Below are positions 24,344 to 32,601 of a DNA stretch of 64,000 nucleotides, piece by piece; the stretch's first letter is position 1; each line of letters begins with the position of its first letter. Both the position numbers and the translations under genes were made by a program. The stretch spans positions 4,650,001 through 4,714,000 of the forward strand of contig NZ_CP114901.1 in NCBI RefSeq assembly GCF_027497175.1, read 5' to 3'. This DNA comes from Verrucosispora sp. WMMD573. Lineage in GTDB: Bacteria; Actinomycetota; Actinomycetes; Mycobacteriales; Micromonosporaceae. The notes below the pieces were generated by a model. That model was given only the letters and a program-made list of their open reading frames with translations, searched no databases and had not been told where the DNA came from.

Positions 24344-26692
24344 TCAGCCCGACGCGGGGAAGAGCCCCGCGAAGGGCACGACGGTCACCGCCGCACCGTT
24401 GAGCAGTGACCGGGCCGGTCGGTCGGCGTCGCCGACCCCCGCGAGCGCCAGCTGCCCCACCAGCAGCGGCCCCCGGGTCTGGATCCGCAACTCGTCGCCG
24501 TCGCGGACCGCCTCGATGATCGTGTCGCCGGCCACGTCGTGCACGACGGTCCGCCCGTCCACCGCGCCCCAGCAGACCAGCGTGACCTCCCGGAACGGCC
24601 CGTCACCGACCATGGCCTGCGGCGCGACCAGCGGCAGCAGCGCGCCCCGGCGCACGTACAGCGGCATCCGCGACAGCGGCACCCGCACCCGCAGGTGCCG
24701 GCCACCCGGATACAGCTCGCCGGTGGCGGCGTCGAACCAATCGTCGTCGACGGGCAGGTATACGTCCCGCACCCCGGAGGCGTCGGTGACCGGCGCGACC
24801 AGCAGATCTGTCCCGAGGCGGTACTGCAGGTCGGTCGTCCAGGCCGTCGGATCCTGCGGGGTGTCGACAAGCAGGGCCCGCATCATCGGTACGCCGGTGC
24901 GGGCTGCCTGCACGGCCGCCGACCACAGGTACGGCATCAACCGGTAGCGCAGCCGCAACGCGGCCACCGCGAGTCGTTCCGCCTCGGCCGGGAACTCCCA
25001 CGGCAGCCGGCTGGTGGTGCCGTGCAGCCGCACCAGCGGCGACAGTGCCCCGAACTGTGACCAGCGTACGTACAGGTCGGGTTTCGGGGTGCCGTGGAAG
25101 CCGCCGGTGTCGTGGCTCCAGAACGGCACCCCGGACAGGCCGTGCGACAGGCCCCCACGCAGCGTGCTGGCCAGGGCCGGCCAGGTGGCGTTGACGTCGC
25201 CGCTCCACTGCGCGCTGTGCCGCTGCCCGCCGAGGTACGACGAGCGCGCCCACACCGCCCGGTGGCCGGCCACCTCCTCGGTGACGCCGGCGACCACGTC
25301 GTTGAACAGCAGGGCGTAGACGTTGTGCAGCTCGACGCCGCTCATCCCGTTGTGGGCCACCGCGTCGGCGGGCACCCCCTCGGCGAAGTCGGTCTTGAAC
25401 ACCGCCACGCCCTGTCGCAGCAGCGGCCGCAGCAGCCCGGTGAACCAGTCGACCGCCGCCGGGTTGGTCAGGTCCACGATGGCCGAGGCCGGGTAGCTGC
25501 CGTGCCACACGTCGGCGACGAACGTGCTGCCGTCGGGGCGCCGCAGGAAGTAGCCCGCCGCCTCGGCCTCGGCGTAGAGCGGGCTGGCCGTCATCAGGTA
25601 GGGATTCATCCAGAGGCAGACCCGGAAGCCCTGCTCGGACAGGGTCCGCAGCATCCCGGCCGGGTCGGGAAACGCCTCGGTGTCCCACCGCAGGTCCGAC
25701 CAGTTGCCGGCGACCTGCCAGTAGCAGTCCAGGTGCAGCACGTCGCAGGGGATGTCGCGCTCGCGCAGCCGCCGGGCCCGCTCCAGCACTCGCTCCTGGC
25801 TGTCCGGGTAGAAGCCCGAGGAGACCCAGGTGCCGAAGGCCCAGCGCGGCGGCAGGTACGGCTGCCCGGTCAACTGTCGCAGCCGGTCCAACACCTCGGT
25901 GGGAGTCGGCCCGGCCAGCACGTAGTAGTCGAGCAGGTCGTCGGGGACCAGGATCTGCACCGCGCTGTGGGTGGACTGGCAGACGTCGAACTGCACCGGC
26001 AGCCCACTGTCGACCAGCACCCCGTAGCCCCGGTTGGACAGGTAGAACGGCACGTTCTTGTGCGCCCGGTCGGACTCACTGCCGAAGGCGTCGAAGTTCC
26101 ACATCAGAGCCCGCTGGCCGCGCTTGTCCAGCGGGGTGAACTTCTCGCCGAAGCCGACGAACCGCTCGTCGCCGGGGGCGACGAAGCTCTCGTGCCAGGC
26201 GACCCGGACGCCGTCGGTGGTGGAGTGGCCGAACGGGAGGGTACGTTGCCGGCCGCTGATGTCGACCGTGCCCGGATCCTGCTCCAGCAGCAGCGAGCCG
26301 TCGGGGCGCAGGAACCGGATGTGCCACGGGTCGAGCCGGATCTCGGCGACCAGCGCGCCGGCGTCGATGCGCAGCTGCCGGTCGTCAACGGCGACGGTGG
26401 CCGGGTGGGGACGGGGCTGCACCAGCGGCATCAGTCGGGCCGACCGGCTGCGGGCCTGCGGATCCTCGGCGAGCCGTACCCGGATCATGCCGTCGCCGGC
26501 GGCGTCGACGCGCACCACGGCGGTCACCCCGTCGGCCAGCACCGCCTTGACGGTCACGCCGTGGGCGTCGGTGCCGGCGATCTCGGCCCGGCTCACCATG
26601 GCCGGGCCACCCTCACCGGGGGTGCGCACCGGTAGGTCGGGTGGGTCGGCGACGAAGGTCTCGTAGGGCACCAACGGCGGTCGGTACGGCAT
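24344..26692 (-). CDS. GH31 alpha-xylosidase (YicI-like)
   Basis: The 782-residue protein has a GH31 barrel with the nucleophile motif VFKTDFAEGVP (Asp435), close to the KTDFGE motif of E. coli YicI, and the acid/base region WSGDVNATW (Asp499). FGEKFTPLDKRGQ in the N-terminal part also fits alpha-xylosidases. The enzyme would release alpha-1,6-xylose from xyloglucan oligosaccharides; alpha-glucosidase activity cannot be excluded. GAGGAG lies 5 nt before ATG 26692. There is no signal peptide. It is divergent from GH42 and its promoter region overlaps a ROK-type inverted repeat. Confidence 0.87.
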   Translation of the reverse strand: MPYRPPLVPYETFVADPPDLPVRTPGEGGPAMVSRAEIAGTDAHGVTVKAVLADGVTAVVRVDAAGDGMIRVRLAEDPQARSRSARLMPLVQPRPHPATVAVDDRQLRIDAGALVAEIRLDPWHIRFLRPDGSLLLEQDPGTVDISGRQRTLPFGHSTTDGVRVAWHESFVAPGDERFVGFGEKFTPLDKRGQRALMWNFDAFGSESDRAHKNVPFYLSNRGYGVLVDSGLPVQFDVCQSTHSAVQILVPDDLLDYYVLAGPTPTEVLDRLRQLTGQPYLPPRWAFGTWVSSGFYPDSQERVLERARRLRERDIPCDVLHLDCYWQVAGNWSDLRWDTEAFPDPAGMLRTLSEQGFRVCLWMNPYLMTASPLYAEAEAAGYFLRRPDGSTFVADVWHGSYPASAIVDLTNPAAVDWFTGLLRPLLRQGVAVFKTDFAEGVPADAVAHNGMSGVELHNVYALLFNDVVAGVTEEVAGHRAVWARSSYLGGQRHSAQWSGDVNATWPALASTLRGGLSHGLSGVPFWSHDTGGFHGTPKPDLYVRWSQFGALSPLVRLHGTTSRLPWEFPAEAERLAVAALRLRYRLMPYLWSAAVQAARTGVPMMRALLVDTPQDPTAWTTDLQYRLGTDLLVAPVTDASGVRDVYLPVDDDWFDAATGELYPGGRHLRVRVPLSRMPLYVRRGALLPLVAPQAMVGDGPFREVTLVCWGAVDGRTVVHDVAGDTIIEAVRDGDELRIQTRGPLLVGQLALAGVGDADRPARSLLNGAAVTVVPFAGLFPASG

Positions 26693-26724
26693 CAGCTCTC
26701 CTCGGCGGCGTTCACGGCGGTGCC

Positions 26725-26755
26725 GACAGTTTCTTTAACTGCCCAACGAACTGTC
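26725..26755. promoter_or_regulatory. ROK-type operator at GH31 promoter
   Basis: GACAGTTTCTT (26725-26735) and AACGAACTGTC (26745-26755) form an inverted repeat matching at 9 of 11 positions. On the minus strand a TTGACA at 26757-26752 overlaps it, a likely -35 for the GH31 gene; the -10 is not clear. Confidence 0.6.
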
Positions 26756-26790
26756 AACGACGATGGTAAATATGGGCCGGCGGTGGGCTG

Positions 26791-26836
26791 TTGACATGGA
26801 TCGGGATGATCCATAGTTTGGACACATCCTCAACTA
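26791..26836 (+). promoter_or_regulatory. GH42 promoter with overlapping operator
   Basis: A consensus-like promoter: TTGACA (26791-26796), 17 nt, TAGTTT (26814-26819). As in the importer promoter, the -10 TAGTTT is also the left half of an inverted repeat, here TAGTT (26814-26818) and AACTA (26832-26836). Confidence 0.7.
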
Positions 26837-26849
26837 AACCGGTGGGCTG

Positions 26850-28886
26850 GTGATGGTGGTGTGGACCGACGGCCCGCTCTGCTACGGCGGCGACTACAAC
26901 CCCGAGCAGTGGCCGGCGCAGGTCTGGTCCGAGGACGTCGCGCTGATGCGCCAGGCCGGGGTCAATCTCGTCACCGTGGGGGTGTTCGCCTGGTCCCGGC
27001 TCGAACCGGCACCCGGCCGGTACACCTTCGGCTGGCTCGACCAGGTGCTCGACCTGCTGCACGCCGCTGGCGTACGGGTCGCCCTGGCCACCCCCACCGC
27101 CTCGCCGCCACCCTGGTTCTCCCTGGCCCACCCGGGCGCACTGCCCGTCACCGCCGAGGGGGTCCGGCTGCACCACGGCAGCCGGGACACCTACTGCGCC
27201 GCCACCCCGGCTTACCGGGATGCCGCGCTGCGCATCACCGCCGCCCTGGCCGACCGGTACGCCCACCACCCGGCGCTGGCCGGCTGGCACGTGCACAACG
27301 AGTACGGCACCACCTGCCACTGTGAGCACACCGCCCGGGCCTTCCGGCGCTGGCTGACCACCCGCCACGGTGACCTGGCCACTCTCAACGACGCCTGGGT
27401 CACCAGCTTCTGGAGCCAGCACTACTCCGACTGGGCGCAGATCAGCACCCCCCGGGCCACCCAGTACCTGCCCAACCCCGGCCACCTGCTCGACTTCCGC
27501 CGCTTCTGGTCGGAAACTCTGCTCGCCGCGTACACCGAGCAACGTGACCTGCTGCGGGCGGCGAACCCGGCGCTCACCATCACCACCAACTACGTGCTCG
27601 GCGACTGGGTGCCGGTCGACCACGCCCGCTGGGCCACCGAGGTGGACCTGGTCGCCGTCGACCACTACCCGTCCGCCGTCGACGGCGGCGCCGAGGAGCA
27701 GACCGCGCTCGCCGCCGACCTGGCCCGTGGCTGGGCCCGGCACGCCGCCGCCCACCGGCACCCCGGCCCGCCGTCCGGCGGTGCGGCATGGCTGCTGATG
27801 GAGAGCGCACCCAACCAGATCCACACCGCCGGACGGATGCACACGAAGGAACCGGGGCGGATGATGCGGCACAGCCTCGCCCACGTGGCCCGCGGCTCCC
27901 ACGGCGCGATGTTCTTCCAGTGGCGGGCACCGGCCGGCGGTGCCGAACGCTTCCACTCCGCCCTGGTGCCGCACGCCGGCCCGGACAGCCGGGTGTTCCG
28001 GGAAACCGTCGCGCTCGGTGCCGCGCTGCGACAGCTCGGCGAGATCCGGGGCAGCGTCGAGGCGGCCGTGGCGCTCGTGGTCGACGCGGCCAGCGGCTGG
28101 GCGCTGCGCCACCCCGGTCTGCCGTCGGCCCTGCCGGACCACCACGACGAACTCGCCGCCGCGCACCGGGCCCTGTATCGCAGCGGGTACGCCTGCGACA
28201 CCGTCACCCCGGGTGATCCGCTCGACGGTTACCGGCTGCTCGTCCTGCCCGCCCTCTACCTGGTCGACGAGGCCACCGCCGAATGGCTGCGCGGCTACGT
28301 CCACACCGGCGGCCACCTGCTGGTCACCTACCTCAGCGGCGTCGCCGACGAACACGCCCGGATACACCTCGGCGGCTATCCGGGCGCGCTGCGGGACCTG
28401 CTGGGCGTGTACGCCGAGGAGTTCTGTCCACTGGCCGTGGACGACCACGTCCGGCTCGACGGCGGCGGCACGGGGCGGATCTGGTCCGAGCGGCTGCGCC
28501 TGACCGGCGCCGACACCGTCACCTGCTACGTCGGGGGCGTACTCGACTCGTTGCCGGCCGTCACCCGGCACCGAATCGGCGCCGGCACCACCTGGTACCT
28601 CTCCACCCGCCCCGACGACACCTCCTACCGGCGGCTGCTCGACACCGCCGCCCGCGCGGCCGGCGTCACACCCGTCTGCCCCGACGCGCCCGAGGGGGTC
28701 GAGGCGGTACGTCGCCGCGACGGTGCGACGAGCTGGCTCTTCCTGCTCAACCACACCGGTCACGAGCAGCGTGTGCCGGCACGCGGAGTCGAGCTGCTCA
28801 CCGCCACGTCGATCGAACGGGAGATCATCCTGGCATCCGGCGGCGTCGCGGTGCTCCGTGAGCACCGGATCGCGCCGCCCGGCTGA
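26850..28886 (+). CDS. GH42 beta-galactosidase
   Basis: The 678-residue protein is a GH42 enzyme: GPLCYGGDYNPEQWP at the start, acid/base Glu151 in WHVHNEYG, nucleophile Glu318 in LLMESAPNQ, and PHAGPDSRVF before the trimerisation and beta-barrel domains. It removes terminal beta-galactose, in xyloglucan the residue exposed after fucose is removed. GTG 26850 or ATG 26853 may start translation; neither has a strong ribosome site. It is intracellular. It ends 9 bp before the converging LysE-type gene, with no clear terminator. Confidence 0.9.
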   Translation: MMVVWTDGPLCYGGDYNPEQWPAQVWSEDVALMRQAGVNLVTVGVFAWSRLEPAPGRYTFGWLDQVLDLLHAAGVRVALATPTASPPPWFSLAHPGALPVTAEGVRLHHGSRDTYCAATPAYRDAALRITAALADRYAHHPALAGWHVHNEYGTTCHCEHTARAFRRWLTTRHGDLATLNDAWVTSFWSQHYSDWAQISTPRATQYLPNPGHLLDFRRFWSETLLAAYTEQRDLLRAANPALTITTNYVLGDWVPVDHARWATEVDLVAVDHYPSAVDGGAEEQTALAADLARGWARHAAAHRHPGPPSGGAAWLLMESAPNQIHTAGRMHTKEPGRMMRHSLAHVARGSHGAMFFQWRAPAGGAERFHSALVPHAGPDSRVFRETVALGAALRQLGEIRGSVEAAVALVVDAASGWALRHPGLPSALPDHHDELAAAHRALYRSGYACDTVTPGDPLDGYRLLVLPALYLVDEATAEWLRGYVHTGGHLLVTYLSGVADEHARIHLGGYPGALRDLLGVYAEEFCPLAVDDHVRLDGGGTGRIWSERLRLTGADTVTCYVGGVLDSLPAVTRHRIGAGTTWYLSTRPDDTSYRRLLDTAARAAGVTPVCPDAPEGVEAVRRRDGATSWLFLLNHTGHEQRVPARGVELLTATSIEREIILASGGVAVLREHRIAPPG

Positions 28887-28895
28887 CGGCAGCGC

Positions 28896-29546
28896 TCAGG
28901 CGGCGGCGACGGCGGCGCGGGAACGGTCGGCGGCGATCCGCACCGCCATCGCCGCCAGCACCGTGCCCATCAGCATCCGCTGTACGCGCAGCCACAGTGG
29001 CCGCCGGCCGAGGAAGCCGGCGATGCCACCGGCGGTGAGCACGATCAGCGTGTTCACCGTCAGCGCCACGGCGATCTGGGTGAGCCCGAGCAGCAGGCTC
29101 TGCCCGGCGACGTGGCCGCGTGCCGGGTCGATGAACTGCGGTAGCAGTGACACGTACAGGATGGCGATCTTCGGGTTGAGCAGGTTGGTGACCAGACCCA
29201 TGGTGAACAGCCGCCGGGCCGGATCCGGCGGCAGGGGCGCCGGATCGAACGGCGACTGCCCGCCGGGGCGCAACGCCTGCCACGCCAGCCACAGCAGGTA
29301 CGCCGCGCCGCCCAGCTTGACCGCCGTGTACAGCGCCGGCACCAGCACGAACACGGTGGCGATGCCGGCGACCGCCGCACCGAGGTAGACCGCGAACCCG
29401 GCGGCGACCCCGAGCAGCGAGATCAACCCGGCCCGTCGGCCCTGGGTCACCGACCGCGACACCAGGTAGACCATGTTCGGTCCCGGCGTCAGCACCATCC
29501 CGAGGGCGACCAACGCGATGCCGACGATTCCCGCCGTACTGACCAT
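28896..29546 (-). CDS. LysE/RhtB-family amino-acid exporter
   Basis: ATG 29546 gives 216 residues and six hydrophobic segments. The motifs GMVLTPGPNMVYLVSRSVTQGRRAGL near the N-terminus and GLVTNLLNPKIAILYVSLLPQF in the middle are diagnostic of LysE/RhtB exporters, which expel amino acids or analogues through the inner membrane. The frame stays open upstream, but the extra peptide is not conserved-looking and overlaps the start region of the divergent gene. The substrate cannot be predicted; LysE proteins often lie near amino-acid regulators, which is not the case here. Confidence 0.87.
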   Translation of the reverse strand: MVSTAGIVGIALVALGMVLTPGPNMVYLVSRSVTQGRRAGLISLLGVAAGFAVYLGAAVAGIATVFVLVPALYTAVKLGGAAYLLWLAWQALRPGGQSPFDPAPLPPDPARRLFTMGLVTNLLNPKIAILYVSLLPQFIDPARGHVAGQSLLLGLTQIAVALTVNTLIVLTAGGIAGFLGRRPLWLRVQRMLMGTVLAAMAVRIAADRSRAAVAAA

Positions 29547-29673
29547 GCCCGTGACCCCCGTCCCACCGTGTCCGAGCCTAGGGCACCGGGGAATGCCGGT
29601 CGGGCCCGTGACGCTGCGCCTGAGGGAGATGGTGGTCACGTTACGGTTGGCCGGGGAGGTGGCGACGTTGGAG

Positions 29674-30135
29674 ATGCGGTGGGAGGCGTCGGTCGAGGCG
29701 CAGATCCGGGCGGCGCAGGAGCGCGGCGAGTTCGACAACCTGCCCGGTGCGGGCAAGCCGATCGCCGGCCGGGGGACACCCTACGACGAGTCCTGGTGGA
29801 TCAAGAGTTTCCTGGAGCGCGAACAGCTCCCGACGAACCTGTTGCTGCCCACTCCGCTGCTGCTGCGTCGCCGCATCGAGCGACTTCCCGACGAGGTCCG
29901 GGAACTGCCCACCGAGCAGGCGGTGCGGGCGGTCGTGGCCGACCTCAACGCCGAGGTGCTGGCCTGGCTGCGTAACCCGTCCGGGCCACGGGTGGTGGTG
30001 CGTCCGGTGAACGTCGACGAGGTGGTGCGCCGCTGGCAGGACGAGCGGCGCCCGGCGGCCCCGCCGACACCCGTGGCGGGACCGCCGCTGCCGCAACGAC
30101 GGTCCTGGTTCCGCCGCCGTCGCCGGACCGCCTGA
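29674..30135 (+). CDS. DUF1992 (DnaJ-homologue C28-like) protein
   Basis: The diagnostic segment is WEASVEAQIRAAQERGEFDNLPGAGKPIAGRG close to the N-terminus, followed by a Leu/Arg-rich helical region, as in DUF1992 proteins. The function of the family is unknown. From ATG 29674 the protein has 153 residues; a TTG at 29668, 8 nt after GGGGAGG, or further upstream ATGs at 29629 and 29593 are alternatives. The C-terminus is Pro/Arg-rich (FRRRRR). It shares an upstream region with the LysE-type gene. Confidence 0.75.
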   Translation: MRWEASVEAQIRAAQERGEFDNLPGAGKPIAGRGTPYDESWWIKSFLEREQLPTNLLLPTPLLLRRRIERLPDEVRELPTEQAVRAVVADLNAEVLAWLRNPSGPRVVVRPVNVDEVVRRWQDERRPAAPPTPVAGPPLPQRRSWFRRRRRTA

Positions 30136-30175
30136 CTCGCCCGAGCCACCGGCCGGTCGGCGAGGGCCGCCAATC

Positions 30176-30228
30176 CACGTGACCAGCGTTGCACCCGGAA
30201 CTGGACGCGACGCAACACCGGTCACGTG
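30176..30228. repeat. Inverted repeat with CACGTGACC ends
   Basis: Left arm 30176-30192 begins CACGTGACC; right arm 30212-30228 ends GGTCACGTG. The arms match at 15 of 17 positions and enclose 19 nt. It can be a terminator for the DUF1992 gene or a regulator site (CACGTG core). Confidence 0.6.
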
Positions 30229-30293
30229 ACCGCCTTGTCCAGGGCTGGCACCTGGCGCACGGTCGGCTGTGGGTCCGCGCGGCACCCTGCCTT

Positions 30294-30329
30294 CATTAAT
30301 GGATTTTCGTTACCGATTATCCATTAATG
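30294..30329. repeat. Perfect 11-bp inverted repeat in an AT-rich island
   Basis: CATTAATGGAT (30294-30304) and its exact complement (30319-30329) are 14 nt apart. Each arm contains the self-complementary octamer CATTAATG, so the element may bind two dimers 25 bp apart. Confidence 0.65.
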
Positions 30330-30436
30330 TTTTCTCTGGAATCGGACATAAGGTACGCACATCATAATGACTGTTAATGTGCGTAAGCAGTCAGGCTGGT
30401 GTGTTTGGTCGGGTGAACGGCCCATCCGGCCGGGCA

Positions 30437-30450
30437 TAGGGTTGGCGGCA
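30437..30450 (+). promoter_or_regulatory. -10 box for leaderless VOC gene
   Basis: TAGGGT at 30437-30442 ends 7 nt before ATG 30450; no ribosome site is visible. Confidence 0.5.
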
Positions 30451-31187
30451 TGGCGCTGCGGCTTGTTCAGGTGAACTTCAAGGCACGGGACGAATCAGCC
30501 CTCGGCCGGTTCTGGGCGGACGCACTCGGCTGGGGCGTCTCCATCGAGGAGCCCGGCGTGGTCAACGTCGAACCCGTGGACTTCGCCTGGCCGGACCCGA
30601 GCGCCGTCTGCATCGACGTCGTCATCGTGCCGGATCCGCAGACGGTGCGGTACCGCGTGCACCTCGACCTCGCCACCACCTCTGCGTCCCACCAGGCGGA
30701 GTTGGTCGGCCACCTGATGGATCTCGGCGCGACGCCCGCGGACGTGGGCCAGGGCGACGTCCCGTGGACGGTGCTGGCCGACCCGGAGGGCAACGTGTTC
30801 TGCGTGTTGGAGCCTCGGGAGATCTACCGGGACACCGGGCCGATCGCGGCGGTGGTGGTCGACTGCGCGGATCCGCGCGCCATGGCCCGCTTCTGGGGTG
30901 AGGCGACCGACTGGACGGTGCACGAGGTGACCGATGACCATGCTCGGTTACGGTCGGCCCAGGGCGTCGGACCGTACCTGGAGTTTCTCCGGACGTCGGG
31001 GCCGAGGAGTTGGTGGAGCCGGGTCCACCTCGACCTGAAGCCGTACTCCGGTGATGATCAGGCGACGGAGGTGACGCGGCTGGAGGCGCTCGGCGCCACG
31101 GCCGTCGACGTGGGCCAGGGCGACGTGTCGTGGCGGTGCCTCGCCGACCCCGAGGGCAACGACTTCTGCATCCTCGGCCCCGGCTGA
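30450..31187 (+). CDS. Tandem VOC (glyoxalase/bleomycin-resistance-like) protein
   Basis: The 245-residue protein consists of two similar VOC halves. The end of each half reads DVGQGDVPWTVLADPEGNVFCVLEP and DVGQGDVSWRCLADPEGNDFCILGPG, and each has an HLDL strand before it, so it arose by internal duplication. Such two-module proteins are common in actinomycetes; substrates range from small metabolites to antibiotics and cannot be told here. A -10 box 7 nt before ATG 30450 suggests a leaderless transcript. The upstream AT-rich palindromes could regulate it. Confidence 0.82.
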   Translation: MALRLVQVNFKARDESALGRFWADALGWGVSIEEPGVVNVEPVDFAWPDPSAVCIDVVIVPDPQTVRYRVHLDLATTSASHQAELVGHLMDLGATPADVGQGDVPWTVLADPEGNVFCVLEPREIYRDTGPIAAVVVDCADPRAMARFWGEATDWTVHEVTDDHARLRSAQGVGPYLEFLRTSGPRSWWSRVHLDLKPYSGDDQATEVTRLEALGATAVDVGQGDVSWRCLADPEGNDFCILGPG

Positions 31188-31504
31188 CGCCGAGCACCCA
31201 GCGGCCGAGCCGCCGCAGGGGCGCCGACAGTCAGCCGTACCGGCACGTCGAGCTGCGGCGAGTTGATCTGGATGGAAAAACCGGTTGAGCCTCGCCCGGG
31301 CGTCGCCGTAGGTTGCCGACAACCCCGTCGCAGTGAAGACAGAGGACACAATCGGCGTGACCCCACCTGCTCTCTGAACCTGACACCTTTTCCGCTCTGG
31401 TAGCCGACGTTCCCGTCGGCCTCGCCGGGCTGCCCTCGCGCACCCGGTCGTACAGCGCTTGAGGCCGCGCGTAATCGGCCTCGTGTCAGGTCTTCGGAGC
31501 AATC
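31188..31504. other. Gene-free region before decayed DUF1062 gene
   Basis: No gene is supported in these 317 bp. TTGAGC (31285-31290) and TAGGTT (31309-31314), 18 nt apart, form a possible rightward promoter, which would give a leader of about 185 nt before GTG 31505. Nothing else stands out. Confidence 0.35.
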
Positions 31505-31955
31505 GTGTCCTCACAACCTCATATCGTGCTGCCCTGGGTCGTCCGTCGGACCAGGCTGCCGCTGCTGTCGCTGCGGTGCGTGGACTGCCGGTCGACCTCG
31601 GCCACCACCGGCCCCGGCAGGTTCCGCGTCAACGCCAACCACAAGTTGCTGGACGTGTGGCTGCTGGTTCGCTGCGTGTCCTGCGATCGGACCAGCAAAC
31701 TGACCGTGTACGAGCGAACCCCGGTCAGCTCGTTCGATCCGGCCGAGCTGACCGGTTACCGGGTCAACGACGCGGAACTGGTCGCGTCCAGGCTGCTCGA
31801 TGCGCAGTTCGCCCGGCGTAACCGGGTCACTCTCGACTGGACCGGAGCCTGGCGGCTGGTGGCCCCGCCGGCAGTGCTCGTTGCGCCGTCCGACAAGCCA
31901 GGCGTTCACCTTCACGGTGCTGCCGGCAAATCCGGGCGGCGACCGGAACCGCTGA
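31505..31955 (+). pseudogene. DUF1062 protein gene, internally deleted and frameshifted
   Basis: The first 120 residues fit the DUF1062 family: LPWVVRRTRLPLLSLRCVDCRS, FRVNANHKLLDVWLLVRCVSCDRTSKLTVYER with two CxxC pairs, and RRNRVTLDWTGAWRL. Family members then continue for about 80 residues and end in an FTFT strand. Here that end (LRRPTSQAFTFTVLPA) occurs in another frame and stops at 31955, while the original frame runs on as unrelated sequence to 32074, into the end of the converging HNH gene. This points to an internal deletion that shifted the frame. GTG 31505 has GGAG 5 nt upstream. A functional short form cannot be excluded. Confidence 0.6.
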
Positions 31956-32019
31956 CCGGTACGTGGCCGGGGCGGGCCGATCGGTGCGCCCCGGCCATGC
32001 GACGCACGGCGGGGGATGG

Positions 32020-32487
32020 TCAGGACGACGCTCGGCCGTACGCCGCACGGGCCTGCGCCACCTCCGCCGCCTGACGCTCACGCCAGCGTCGCTGCGCCAG
32101 CCGGTTGCAGGTCCGGCAGACCCGCCGCAGCCGGCCCGTCGCCGGATCGGTCTCCCGTTCGTGCCCGTTGCGGCAGCGTGGCCGCTGGGTGCGTTCCCGG
32201 CAGTTGTCCGCGTGGCTGAGCTGGCGCAGATGGGTCGGCTCGATGCAGTCGGGCACCCCGCAGTCGTGGTGGACCTCCAGGGTGGGGTCGTAGCCGCCGA
32301 CGAGGACCACGTAGGCCGCGATGTGTGCCCACGCCCGTCCCGCGAGCTTCTGGTGCACGCCGCGCCGGCTGCCGTAGCCGCGCACGATGAGGCACCCGGA
32401 GTCGGCTCGCGTCGACCGGCTCAGCAGGTATGCCCGGAGAGTGTCCCCGGTGAAGTGTCGGGACAGACCGTTGACCTGAGACAGCAC
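32020..32487 (-). CDS. HNH endonuclease-like protein
   Basis: The 155-residue protein contains an HNH core: LEVHHDCGVPDCIEPTHLRQLSHADN, followed by two CxxC/CxxxH-like groups (RCRNGHE, RVCRTCNRLAQRRW) that may bind zinc. It resembles small phage- or element-associated HNH nucleases in actinomycetes. GTG 32487 starts the frame; no ribosome site is clear. It converges on the decayed DUF1062 gene and diverges from the recombinase. Its target and whether it belongs to a restriction or homing activity cannot be told. Confidence 0.78.
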   Translation of the reverse strand: MLSQVNGLSRHFTGDTLRAYLLSRSTRADSGCLIVRGYGSRRGVHQKLAGRAWAHIAAYVVLVGGYDPTLEVHHDCGVPDCIEPTHLRQLSHADNCRERTQRPRCRNGHERETDPATGRLRRVCRTCNRLAQRRWRERQAAEVAQARAAYGRASS

Positions 32488-32601
32488 CGGGTCAGCTTAG
32501 GGGCCGGGTGCGATGCCGGGTCCCGGGTGCGTCGGCGGCCGATCATGATGTGTCGGCGCGCCTGATCGTCAACCCACGGCGTGGCTGAGAGCATTTTTCA
32601 C

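Larger units (their letters stand above)
30136..30449. other. AT-rich intergenic region with inverted repeats
   Basis: This 314-bp gap has no gene. 30176-30228 is an inverted repeat with 17-nt arms (15 of 17 matching). 30294-30329 has perfect 11-bp arms CATTAATGGAT / ATCCATTAATG in a markedly AT-rich block that continues to about 30380 and also includes an imperfect GCACAT...ATGTGC palindrome. TAGGGT at 30437-30442 is the -10 box of the next gene. Confidence 0.6.

Noticed and set aside
13222..28886. Secreted polysaccharide-degrading enzymes
   Set aside because: None of the GH95, GH3, GH31 or GH42 proteins has a signal peptide at the supported starts; only the binding protein is exported.
31505..32074. 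Intact 189-residue DUF1062 protein
   Set aside because: The last 60 residues are unlike the family, while the expected C-terminal strand appears in another frame and stops at 31955; the gene is therefore listed as decayed.
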